This document shows positions 51,281 to 59,307 of a DNA stretch of 64,000 nt, in pieces. A model generated the notes under the pieces. That model saw only the letters and a list, made by a program, of their open reading frames with translations. It did no database searches and was not told the origin of the DNA. Both the position numbers and the translations under genes were made by a program. Each line of letters begins with the position of its first letter. Within the stretch, counting starts at the first letter, position 1. Source of the DNA: Halobaculum rubrum (GTDB taxonomy: Archaea; Halobacteriota; Halobacteria; Halobacteriales; Haloferacaceae); contig NZ_CP082284.1 in assembly GCF_019880225.1 (NCBI RefSeq), forward strand, positions 2,418,001 to 2,482,000, written 5' to 3'.

Positions 51281-53035
51281 GTGTCGGCCGGACACTCGGA
51301 ACCGCGTGCGACAGCCGCCGGCAGCCGCGAGGCCGGCGCCACTGAACAGTTGCGTTCGCAGTCGACGAGGCTGATCCGGGAAACGGCCGACGCGCTCGAC
51401 GCGGAGCACGCCGTCGTCTGTCTGTCCGGGGGCGTCGACTCGGCGACCACGGCCGCGCTCGCCGTCGAGGCGCTCGGCGCCTCCGCGGTGACGGCGCTGA
51501 TCATGCCGACCGACACGACCGACGAGCGGCACGTGGGCGACGCCCGATCGTTTGCCGACTCGCTCGGCGTTGACCACGCAACCGTCCCGCTGGATCCCGC
51601 GCTGGACGTGTTCAAGCGGTACGTCGCCCCGCGGATCGCCGCGGACGGCGACGCAGTCGCCGCCGGGAATCTAGCTGCACGCCTTCGGATGGCGTGTGCG
51701 CATCTCGTTGCCGACGCGTCCGACGGGATGGTCGTCGGCACGAGCAACCGGACCGAGCGGCTGCTCGGCTACTTCACGAAGTACGGCGACGACGCCGCGG
51801 ACCTGCACCCGCTCGGCGAGTACGACAAGACGGCCGTTCGGGCGCTCGCGACCGCACTCGACGTGCCACCGGAGATCATCGCCCGCCCGCCGACTGCGGG
51901 ATTCTGGCCGGGACAGACCGACGAGTCCGATCTCGGTGCCTCCTACGCGACGCTCGACAGCGTGCTGGGTGCACTCGTCGGGGCGGGGTCGAACGCTTCG
52001 CCGTCGCCGATCGACGAGGCGACGGGTGTCGACCGCGAAACCGTCACCCGCCTCCTCGGTCGGGTCCGACGCACCGCTCACAAGCGAGAACGACCGCCCT
52101 CGCCGTCCCCGCACGTCGTCGACGCGTCCGCTGGAACCACTGCCGGTGGCGATCACTCGCTCGTCGGGGGCGACCGGCGGGCGGCGAGGATCGTCGCGAA
52201 CGCTCGCGATCTCGTTGGCTCCCGTGTCGACGCGGCCGACGCCGAGGGCGTGGTCGTCGACCTCGGAGCCGGACGGGAGTCGGGTGCCGCCGCCGCGATC
52301 GCCGTCGAAGCGCTCGGTGCGGCGCGGGTCCGCGGGCTCCACCTTCCATGTCACAAGGCGGCCGGGCTCGACGCGCCGAGCCCACAGTCGATCGCCGACG
52401 ACCTCGGGATCGCCGCGGACCGGGTGACGATCAGACCCCTCGTCGCGGAACTCGAGGCGGCGCTTCCGACGCGAGTAACCGAGCGAGCGGGGGCGACCGA
52501 CCTGGGCGAGTTCGTCTCGCGGGTCCGGACGGCGTGTCGGTACTACGTCGCCAACGCCGACGACAGGCTCGTCGTGGGGACGACGAACCGAACGGACACC
52601 CTGCTCGGACGCGTGACGCGATACGGCGACGCGGCGGCCGACCTCCGGCCGCTGGGCGACACATATGCGAGCGAACTGTCGGCGATCGGTCGACAGCTCG
52701 GGTGTTCCGTCGTCGCTTCAGGTCCGGCCGATCAGTGTGACTACGGCCGTTTGAGCGGTGTCGCACCCGATGACACCCGAGCAACACCGGACGATATCCC
52801 CCCCGAGCTGCTCGATGCGATCCTCGTTCGGCTCGTCGACCGTGATCTCGGTATCGAGCGAACCGCCGACGCGGTCGACGCGGACCGCGAGGCGGTCCGG
52901 TGGTGTGCCGCCCGACATGCCTCGTCCAAGCGGACCCGCTCGCGCCCGCCGACGACCGCCGGCGGCGACGCTCGAAGGCACTTCCACGAACTCGAACTGA
53001 AGTTCGACTCGGCGGCCTCCGGCCCGCAGTCGTAG
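51281..53035 (+). CDS. nadE: Double NAD synthetase (active N-half, degenerate C-half)
   Basis: This 584-residue protein is about twice the length of a normal archaeal NadE. The first half carries the N-type ATP-pyrophosphatase loop SGGVDS (49-54), then TSNRTERLLGYFTKYGDDAADLHPLGEYDKT and FWPGQTDESDLG, all standard for ammonia-dependent NAD synthetase. The second half (about 300-560) repeats the fold: GTTNRTDTLLGRVTRYGDAAADLRPLG is clear. Its loop reads DLGAGRES (327-334), so the SGGxDS site is lost. The second half is probably a structural or regulatory pseudoenzyme. The reaction is nicotinate adenine dinucleotide plus ammonia and ATP to NAD. NadE normally forms a homodimer, so the tandem copy could mimic that dimer. 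Confidence 0.8.
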   Translation: MSAGHSEPRATAAGSREAGATEQLRSQSTRLIRETADALDAEHAVVCLSGGVDSATTAALAVEALGASAVTALIMPTDTTDERHVGDARSFADSLGVDHATVPLDPALDVFKRYVAPRIAADGDAVAAGNLAARLRMACAHLVADASDGMVVGTSNRTERLLGYFTKYGDDAADLHPLGEYDKTAVRALATALDVPPEIIARPPTAGFWPGQTDESDLGASYATLDSVLGALVGAGSNASPSPIDEATGVDRETVTRLLGRVRRTAHKRERPPSPSPHVVDASAGTTAGGDHSLVGGDRRAARIVANARDLVGSRVDAADAEGVVVDLGAGRESGAAAAIAVEALGAARVRGLHLPCHKAAGLDAPSPQSIADDLGIAADRVTIRPLVAELEAALPTRVTERAGATDLGEFVSRVRTACRYYVANADDRLVVGTTNRTDTLLGRVTRYGDAAADLRPLGDTYASELSAIGRQLGCSVVASGPADQCDYGRLSGVAPDDTRATPDDIPPELLDAILVRLVDRDLGIERTADAVDADREAVRWCAARHASSKRTRSRPPTTAGGDARRHFHELELKFDSAASGPQS

Positions 53036-53059
53036 CGCCGACGGGGTACCGTCTGGTTG

Positions 53060-53578
53060 CTACCGCTCCAACGGTGCTTCCATCCGCGCTACGTCGAGGT
53101 GGAGGACGTTGTGGCCCTCGTCGGTCGCCTCGACTTGCCCGGTGATGACGAGCCCCGAGTTCGGAGTCGGCCCGACGATCACCGGATCGCCCACGCTGAA
53201 CCGGGTGACCGACTCCCGAAACGTCACGGTGGCGCGACACTTCTCCGGATGATGGACGTTCGTGAAGTCGATCGACTCGACGGCCACGTCGACCCGGTCG
53301 TAGCCGTGGGCGAGTCCGATCGTCTCGCCGTCGCCGTTCGCGGCGGGGTCACGCCCCAGCGCCGAGAAGGCGGCCTCGGTCGGCACGTACCCGCCCTCGG
53401 AGCCCGGAACGCCCTCGACCAGTCCGAGCGACTTCATCATCTGCATCAGGTTTCGGATCGTTCCCACGTGCCGGTCGCACACGTCGGCGATCTCCGTGGC
53501 CGGCATCGGGGACTCGGTCGTCTCGTACCCGTTGACGAGGGTGTTCAGGATCTCCCGCTGACTGCTGGTCAGGTCCAT
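53060..53578 (-). CDS. HTH regulator with C-terminal beta domain (Rrf2/TrmB-like)
   Basis: This 172-residue protein starts with a winged helix: LTSSQREILNTLVNGYETTE, then ATEIADVCDRHVGTIRNLMQ and LGLVEGVPGSEGGYVPT (about 1-75). A C-terminal beta-barrel-like domain (about 90-172) has DFTNVHHPEKCRATVTFRES and VGDPVIVGPTPNSGLVITGQV, as in a haloarchaeal group annotated as Rrf2- or TrmB-like with TRAM/OB-like ends. The single Cys (EKCRA) is conserved in the relatives I recall. It probably acts as a DNA- or RNA-binding regulator. It converges on nadE, with 24 bases between stops. Confidence 0.7.
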   Translation of the reverse strand: MDLTSSQREILNTLVNGYETTESPMPATEIADVCDRHVGTIRNLMQMMKSLGLVEGVPGSEGGYVPTEAAFSALGRDPAANGDGETIGLAHGYDRVDVAVESIDFTNVHHPEKCRATVTFRESVTRFSVGDPVIVGPTPNSGLVITGQVEATDEGHNVLHLDVARMEAPLER

Positions 53579-53880
53579 CTGCGTCTACCGTGACCTCGCT
53601 GCCGTCGTTCAAATACGTTTGGTTCGTCTCGGTCGTACCGTCGACTCCGAGCGTTCGTCCGTACAGGAACTCGATTCCGGAAAGAACGGTCCCGTGTTCG
53701 GGTCGAGACTGTATGAACGTCGATATCCCCGATCGACGCTTCGGGATCGGCGGACCGCCTCCGACGAGAGGTCCGATATGTCCCCGCCGGCGGGCGTGAC
53801 GCCTATGGGTTCGATCGTCTCCAGCGGAACCCGCCGAAGAGCGACGGTTTATATCGAAACCGAGCGAACCGTGTCGACGA
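53579..53880. other. Divergent intergenic region
   Basis: These 302 bases lie between the HTH regulator and the formamidase gene. They contain the formamidase TATA box at the right end. The left part must hold the regulator promoter. Scattered short frames are present, but none has a convincing start site. Confidence 0.6.
53848..53855 (+). promoter_or_regulatory. TATA box of the formamidase gene
   Basis: TTTATATC lies 26-33 bases before the ATG at 53881, a near-ideal haloarchaeal TATA box and spacing. Confidence 0.65.
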
Positions 53881-54792
53881 ATGTCACGAGAAGTGGTGTC
53901 ACACACCCACGGGCACGTGTACGAGTTCGCGCCGGCGATGGAGCCGGTCTACACCGCGGCCGACGGCGAACGGCTGACGTTCGAGACGATCGACAGCCTC
54001 AACGGCGCCATCCAGACCGACGACGACCTGTTGGAGGCGATCCCCGAGGAAGTCAACGCCGCGACCGGCCCGGTGGCCGTCGAGGGCGCCGAACCGGGCG
54101 ACGTCCTCCGCGTCGAGATCGAGGATATCCGCGTGAACGAGGACCGGGGGCGCGTCGTCACCGCGCCGGGGTTCGGCCTCCTGCAGGACCGCGATGACAT
54201 CGAGCACCCCGCGACGCGGGTGACTGAGGTGAGCGACGACGGCGAGTCGCTGTCGTTCGGCGATCGAACGGTCCCGATCGACCCGGTCATCGGAACGATC
54301 GGCGTCGCGACGGCCGAGGAATCGGTCTCGACGTTGACCCCGCACGACCACGGCGGAAACCTCGACACGACCGATATGACGACCGGGACGACGGCGTACT
54401 TCCCCGTGTTTCAGGAGGGCGGGATGCTGGCGATGGGTGATTCGAAGGCGGCGATGGCCGACGGCGAGATGTGCGGCACCGGCGCCGAGATCGGCACCGA
54501 CATCGACGTGACCGTCTCGGTCGTCTCCGACCCGCCGGTGTCGCTGGAGCGACCGCTCGTCCACACCGACTCGGCGTGGAAGACGATCGCGAGCGCCGAG
54601 ACGCTGGAAGAAGCCGTCAGGCTGGCGAACGAGGACCTCATCGAACTCCTGTCTCACGATCACGGCTACTCGGCCACCGAGGCGTATCTGTTCAGCAGCC
54701 TCGTTGGCGGGCTGGAGATCAGCCAGGTCGTCGACCCGCTGGTCACCGCTCGCAACGCGATCCCCGAGGAGTACCTCTCGGACCCGTTCTGA
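53881..54792 (+). CDS. Acetamidase/formamidase family protein
   Basis: This 303-residue amidohydrolase hydrolyses short amides such as formamide or acetamide to the acid and ammonia. The family core is visible: HDHGGNLDTTDMTTGTTAYF (about 157-176), followed by GGMLAMGDSKAAMADGEMCGTGAE with the conserved Glu, Cys and Gly residues. The N-terminal VEGAEPGDVLRVEIEDI strand and the late HDHGYSATEAYLFSSLVGG segment also match. The length is typical of the archaeal form. A strong TATA box precedes the gene. It stands alone, and ammonia release could feed nearby nadE, but that is speculation. Confidence 0.9.
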   Translation: MSREVVSHTHGHVYEFAPAMEPVYTAADGERLTFETIDSLNGAIQTDDDLLEAIPEEVNAATGPVAVEGAEPGDVLRVEIEDIRVNEDRGRVVTAPGFGLLQDRDDIEHPATRVTEVSDDGESLSFGDRTVPIDPVIGTIGVATAEESVSTLTPHDHGGNLDTTDMTTGTTAYFPVFQEGGMLAMGDSKAAMADGEMCGTGAEIGTDIDVTVSVVSDPPVSLERPLVHTDSAWKTIASAETLEEAVRLANEDLIELLSHDHGYSATEAYLFSSLVGGLEISQVVDPLVTARNAIPEEYLSDPF

Positions 54793-54826
54793 TCGGGGAG
54801 GGTGTCCTCCGGGCTGGCGCCTCAGC

Positions 54827-55082
54827 TCAGAACCGAGGGGGTGACTCCTCTCCGCCGTTCTCGACCGTGAGCGCTCGGTCGCTGGCGACGCACTCGACGG
54901 TCTCGATCTCGCGGACCACGTCCACACGTGTTCGACTGCCTGGCTCGCCACGGGAAACTCCACGAGCACGTCCGCCCCGACCCGGTCGATCGAGACGGTG
55001 CGCAGTGCGCACGCGGGCCGGGACGTGATTCCCGATCTGTATCCCGCGATCGCCGTACTGCGGCGTGAAGGCCGCGGCGGGC
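54827..55082 (-). pseudogene. Broken gene with two apparent frame changes (unknown)
   Basis: Three consecutive minus-strand segments read as protein-like sequence in changing frames: FTPQYGDRGIQIGNHVPARV, then SIDRVGADVLVEFPVASQAV, then DVVREIETVECVASDRALTV with an acidic end and TGA at 54829-54827. All have haloarchaeal codon style. No start codon is found: the frame is closed by a stop just upstream of the first segment. It is either a decayed gene or an intact one with sequencing errors. I do not recognise the family. The DoxX and formamidase genes on either side are on the other strand. Confidence 0.4.
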
Positions 55083-55217
55083 CGTCACGTCGAGAACGGC
55101 GAACCGACGTGAAGAGCGACGGACGCCGGAAGATCTCCGCGAAGCCGGTTCTCCGACTTCGGGACGGCGATATCGGTCTCGAAACGCCATCTGTCGGAAA
55201 GAGTCTCCGGCAAATAG

Positions 55218-55224
55218 ACTTATC
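55218..55224 (+). promoter_or_regulatory. TATA-like box of the DoxX gene
   Basis: ACTTATC, within AATAGACTTATCTG, lies 26-32 bases before the ATG at 55250. Confidence 0.4.
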
Positions 55225-55249
55225 TGCTTGTCATGTCTCTGGGGTTGTG

Positions 55250-55804
55250 ATGTCCACACAAGAGATCCGACTTCGAAGCACGATCGGTGGCTTCACCGCC
55301 GAGGGCAAACTGCACACGCTGAGCGTCTGGTTCATCCTCGCGCTCAGACTGATGATCGGATTGGCGTTCTTCCAAAGCGGCCTCGACAAGGTGTTGTCGG
55401 GCAGCTTCAGTGCTGCCGGGTATCTCCAGAACGCGCCGCCCGCGAACGGGAGCCCCGTCGCCGATCTGTTCGTCGCGATGGGGAGCACGGGGTGGTTCGT
55501 CGATATCGTTAACGTCGCCGTGCCGTGGGGCGAACTGCTCATCGGCCTCGGCGTGATCGTCGGCGGCCTCACCCGGCTGGCGGCGTTCTTCGGGGCGTTC
55601 ATGATGTTGCTGTTCTACCTCGGTAACTGGGATATCGCTCACGGCTACATCAACGGCGACTTCGCGTACATGCTCGTGTTCCTCTCGGTCGCGGCGTTCG
55701 GCGCCGGCCGGATCCTCGGGGTCGACCAGTACATCGAGGCGTACGACGTGGGCGGCGAGACGCTCATCGAGCGGTATCCGTGGCTCCGCTACGTGCTCGG
55801 GTGA
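55250..55804 (+). CDS. DoxX family membrane protein
   Basis: This 184-residue membrane protein has four TM segments (about 23-42, 82-100, 108-130 and 138-158). The DoxX pattern is visible: LALRLMIGLAFFQSGLDKVL near the N-terminus, then VPWGELLIGLGVIVGGLTRLAAFFGAF (in parts) and a Gly-rich last segment. The family includes the small subunit of archaeal thiosulfate:quinone oxidoreductase (DoxDA) and other quinone-linked membrane proteins. In haloarchaea the role is not settled. The start ATG 55250 is preceded by GGGGTTGTG. It could work with the sulfur genes elsewhere in the window, but no direct link is seen. Confidence 0.8.
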   Translation: MSTQEIRLRSTIGGFTAEGKLHTLSVWFILALRLMIGLAFFQSGLDKVLSGSFSAAGYLQNAPPANGSPVADLFVAMGSTGWFVDIVNVAVPWGELLIGLGVIVGGLTRLAAFFGAFMMLLFYLGNWDIAHGYINGDFAYMLVFLSVAAFGAGRILGVDQYIEAYDVGGETLIERYPWLRYVLG

Positions 55805-55961
55805 TCATCCACGACCGCCGTCACGGCCGTGCAGCCGTCGGCGTGCGTTCGCCGACGGATCGACGTCGGACCGCCGTCAGTCCGGGGTGAATCGGGCACC
55901 GCGCTCTCGACCGTCGGCCGGACGGGATGACGTTATTACTGTCTCGCCCGTGATCCGGACG

Positions 55962-57533
55962 ATGACCGACGACTCGAACGACCCCGGGGGCGTGCCGTCG
56001 CCGCACGTCGTCCCCGAGGGAACGGCGTGTGTCCTCTGGCACCGGCGGCACCTGCGCGTCCCCGACCAGCCCGCGGTGACGTACGCGACCCGGGAGTACG
56101 AGACCGTCTGTCCCCTGTTCGTCTTCGACCCACACTTCTACGGCGAGGACGCGCTCGCGTGCGACGCCCGGCGGCGGTTCCTCGACGAATCGCTGACCGA
56201 CCTCCGCGAGCGATACGCCGACCGCGACACCACCCTGGTGTACGCCCACGGGGACCCGCTCGACGTGCTGGCGCAGTTTCGCGACGCGGGGTGGGACGTC
56301 GTCGCGACCGCGGACGCGACGAGTCGGTACGGGCGACGACGGGACGACCGCGCGGCCGAGCGGCTCGACGTTCGGTACGTCGACGGGGACGGGATCCGCC
56401 GAGGGGTCGACGACCCGCGCGACGAGTGGGCCGAACACGTCGAGTCGTACTTCCGGAGCGACCGGCTGAGTCCCGACGAGTCGGGGTTCGGGAGCCACGG
56501 CGTGGACGCCGCGACGAGCGTCGAGGCGATCGAGTCGGCCTACGACGTGACGCCGACGAAGGAGTCGGTCCCCGTCGGCGGGCGGTCGCCGGCGCTCGCG
56601 CGCCTCGATCGGTTCCTGGGTCGGATCCACGAGTACCCGGGGTCGATTTCGGCTCCAGCGGCCGCCGAGACGGGGACCAGCCGGCTGTCCCCGTACCTCC
56701 GGTTCGGCTGTCTCTCCGTCAGGGAGGTGTTCCAGCGGCTGGAGCGCGAGGCGCCCGAGGGCAGCGGCAAGGAACTGTTCCGCGACCGGCTCTACTGGAA
56801 TCGCCACTACACCCAGAAGCTCCAGGACTGGCCCGGCTGGACGGAGCGCGCGGTCAATCCCGTCTTCAGATGGCTGAACCGCGACTCGCGCGACGAGGAG
56901 CGCATCGACGCGTGGAAGGAGGGGCGGACGGGCTACCCGATGGTCGACGCGTCGATGCGCTGCCTGCGCGAGACGGGGTGGCTCAACTTCCGGATGCGGG
57001 CCATGTGCGCGTCGTTCTTCGGCTCCCTGCTGGAACAGCCGTGGCGCGTCGGCGCCGACCACTTCTACGAGCACCTCGTCGACGCCGACCCCGCCATCAA
57101 CTACACGCAGTGGCAGTACCAGACCGGGCTGACCGGCGTTGCCGCCGTCCGGATCTACAACCCCCGCAAGCAGGCCCGCGAGAACGACCCCGACGGGACC
57201 TTCGTCCACCGCTGGGTCCCGGAGTTGGCCGACGTTCCTCCGGAGCATCTCGACAGGCCGGAGAAACTCCCGCTGTCGATGCAGGCGGATCTCGGCGTCG
57301 AGATCGGGGAGGACTACCCCCGACCGATCGTCGAGTTCGAGACCGCCCGGCAGGCGGCCCGCGAGCGGTTCGACGCGCTCGCGGCCCGTGCCCGGGAGGC
57401 CGCGGATCACCCGGAAGTACGCCGACGGCTCTCTCTGTCGCGGTCGGGACGAACCGACGAGCCGGCGGATCCGAACGCGACGGGGGGAGCGGGCCGGAAC
57501 GCCGGCCAGTCGAGCCTCGACGCGTTCGAGTAG
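55962..57533 (+). CDS. Photolyase/cryptochrome-family flavoprotein
   Basis: This 523-residue protein has an N-terminal alpha/beta photolyase domain (about 1-170; VLWHRRHLRVPDQPAV) and a C-terminal FAD-binding helical domain (about 230-480). The latter holds FRDRLYWNRHYTQKLQDWPG, GYPMVDASMRCLRETGWLNF and NYTQWQYQTGLTG. A repair enzyme for UV-induced pyrimidine dimers or a light sensor is likely. The subgroup is not settled by eye. The C-terminus ends QSSLDAFE, like a PCNA-interacting peptide with one aromatic missing. ATG 55962 is chosen because it starts just before the first beta-strand. It ends 159 bases before the 3' end of the small membrane gene on the opposite strand. Confidence 0.85.
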   Translation: MTDDSNDPGGVPSPHVVPEGTACVLWHRRHLRVPDQPAVTYATREYETVCPLFVFDPHFYGEDALACDARRRFLDESLTDLRERYADRDTTLVYAHGDPLDVLAQFRDAGWDVVATADATSRYGRRRDDRAAERLDVRYVDGDGIRRGVDDPRDEWAEHVESYFRSDRLSPDESGFGSHGVDAATSVEAIESAYDVTPTKESVPVGGRSPALARLDRFLGRIHEYPGSISAPAAAETGTSRLSPYLRFGCLSVREVFQRLEREAPEGSGKELFRDRLYWNRHYTQKLQDWPGWTERAVNPVFRWLNRDSRDEERIDAWKEGRTGYPMVDASMRCLRETGWLNFRMRAMCASFFGSLLEQPWRVGADHFYEHLVDADPAINYTQWQYQTGLTGVAAVRIYNPRKQARENDPDGTFVHRWVPELADVPPEHLDRPEKLPLSMQADLGVEIGEDYPRPIVEFETARQAARERFDALAARAREAADHPEVRRRLSLSRSGRTDEPADPNATGGAGRNAGQSSLDAFE

Positions 57534-57692
57534 CCGCCAGTGTCGGCGAGAGAGGGATCCGTGACGGAGCCGACGGGACCGGATCAGCGATCGGTGCTGG
57601 GTCGCTCGACAAGTCCCGACGGACGGAGCGCGGTCCGGGCGGGAGGCAGCACGCGGATCGCCCGGGCGAATGGTGTCGGGCTCTCCCCGCGG

Positions 57693-57935
57693 TCAGTCGT
57701 ACAGGTGGTACACGGCGAGCGCAGTGACGAAGGCGGCCGCGAGCTCCGCGACCCCGATGATCGCGAACGCCGCTCGGAACGACAGCCCCATCGATCGAAG
57801 CGTCGGTAGCGCGAACAGGCCGACCACGGCGACGACGACCGCGAGCGCGAACCCGGCCACTGCGAGGCGGTTCAACGACGGCGGCATGCCGTTCGTGTCA
57901 TCGGCAGACACCAACAGTAGGACCGGATCCGACAT
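57693..57935 (-). CDS. Small two-TM protein downstream of bacteriorhodopsin
   Basis: This 80-residue hydrophobic protein has two TM segments (about 24-46 and 52-78) and no other motif. The ATG at 57935 lies 48 bases after the bacteriorhodopsin stop on the same strand, so it is probably cotranscribed. I recognise no family. Its position suggests a helper in rhodopsin assembly, lattice formation or retinal binding, but this is inference from context only. Confidence 0.6.
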   Translation of the reverse strand: MSDPVLLLVSADDTNGMPPSLNRLAVAGFALAVVVAVVGLFALPTLRSMGLSFRAAFAIIGVAELAAAFVTALAVYHLYD

Positions 57936-57982
57936 GGTTGTTTGAAAAATCAGTTGATCGGCGCTATGCAGTCGAGAGTCGG

Positions 57983-58771
57983 TCAGTCCGCCGCCGTGGC
58001 ACCCTCGTCGGCGGAGGGCTCCGGCGCGCTCGACTCGCCGAAGATGGCGCGGCTGCGGAGCAGCACCAGGCCGAAGCCGACCTTCGCGCTCACGTCGAGC
58101 ACCATGAACAGGAGCGTCTCGATGTTGAGCGGGACGATCCCGGCGCCCTCGCTGCCGATCAGCCACACGACGGGATACGCCGACCACAGCACGAGGACGA
58201 GGTTCCGGAGGACCCGGAACGTCGACCCGACGTCGTCGCTCATCGCGTTGGCCTTCTTGGTGAAACCGAAGTACAGCACGTACAGAATGTACAGCATCGC
58301 CGCCGTGCTGACGGCCCACCAGATGAAGCGGAACTCGTACACCTGCGTCAGGGCCCCGATGAGCCCGGTGCCGATCATGATCCCGTCAGCACCGACCAGC
58401 GCCAGGATTGTGCCGCGGTCGGCGTCGACCAACAGCGCGAGGTCGAGCAGGAGTAACGGCGTGGTGAACAGCCAGTCCGCGTACCGCGCCCAGTAGATCG
58501 GGTGTTCCTCGCCCGCGAACGGCACCATCGTGAGGCCGTATCCCAGCAGCATCGACAGGTACATCGTGAACGCGATGGCAGGGATCAGCGTCGTGATGGC
58601 GTAGAACTTCTTCGCGTCCGGGTCCTCGACGCCCATCCCGCGCATCATGAAGTAGATGGTGCCGAGTCCCATGAATGCCGTCCCGAGTGCGAGCCAGATC
58701 CACTCCGGCCGGGACGTGATCTGTCCCATCTGCAGCGGTACGTTCCAAGCGGTTGCTATTGTCCCCAACAT
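57983..58771 (-). CDS. bop: Bacteriorhodopsin (light-driven proton pump)
   Basis: This seven-TM retinal protein is very close to the Halobacterium pump. Using numbering from ATG 58780, the Arg82 equivalent is R99, the proton acceptor Asp85 is D102 and the donor Asp96 is D113 (in ADWLFTTPLLLLDLALL). The retinal Lys216 is K233 (DVSAKVGF). The proton-release Glu pair (SEGAG and NIETLL) is also present. So it is a proton pump, not a chloride pump or sensor. The ATG at 58771 gives an N-terminal length like the known precursor and is preferred. The upstream ATG at 58780 adds three residues. A retinal synthesis gene and a regulator sit nearby. Confidence 0.95.
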   Translation of the reverse strand: MLGTIATAWNVPLQMGQITSRPEWIWLALGTAFMGLGTIYFMMRGMGVEDPDAKKFYAITTLIPAIAFTMYLSMLLGYGLTMVPFAGEEHPIYWARYADWLFTTPLLLLDLALLVDADRGTILALVGADGIMIGTGLIGALTQVYEFRFIWWAVSTAAMLYILYVLYFGFTKKANAMSDDVGSTFRVLRNLVLVLWSAYPVVWLIGSEGAGIVPLNIETLLFMVLDVSAKVGFGLVLLRSRAIFGESSAPEPSADEGATAAD

Positions 58772-59010
58772 CCACCTCATAGTAATACGGAGACGGTACT
58801 AACTCTGGAGCCAAATCACTGCGGTACCGATCGTGGCTCAAGTGAAATCAGTATCACAGTTTCGTCTGTCCGATCGGCGTTAGGGGGGTCGTACCGAACT
58901 GGTGTGATTCGAACGACCCCGACCAGCGACGCACGAGTGCTCCGACTGCTCACGAACTCGGGGGAGTCACGCGGCGGGGAGACACCGGCGTGGCGGGTAC
59001 CCGTATGGGG

Positions 59011-59214
59011 TCACCACTCGAACAGGACGAAGAACTCGTGGTCGTTGCGACACCTGACCTGGCGGGCTTTCGGTTTCGAGCCGGTGGTCTCCGGTCGTTC
59101 CGAGGTTGTGATCGACTTCACCGTCCCTCCCTTCGGCAGTCCGATCGCGACCTCGGCGCCGCACTGCGGACACGGGAACTCCTTGACGGGCACCGTTCCA
59201 GTCAACACTGACAC
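59011..59214 (-). CDS. brz: Brz-like small zinc-finger protein
   Basis: This 67-residue protein has a single zinc-finger pattern CPQCG near residue 15 and CRNDH near residue 55 (Cys2-CysHis-like). It lies between bop and brp, where in Halobacterium a short zinc-finger protein called Brz that regulates bop and crtB1 transcription is found. Position, size and finger fit that role. The symbol is therefore a positional assignment, and sequence identity to Brz was not checked. The GTG at 59214 is the start. It is on the bop strand, 231 bases upstream of bop, and divergent from brp. Confidence 0.6.
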   Translation of the reverse strand: MSVLTGTVPVKEFPCPQCGAEVAIGLPKGGTVKSITTSERPETTGSKPKARQVRCRNDHEFFVLFEW

Positions 59215-59307
59215 ATCGTGTTAACTGTTCCCCATCGTTCGGGATGCGATACCCATACAGTTTGGAACGCTTTTCATTGGGGTCGTGTGCGTACGATTGA
59301 GTTGTCC

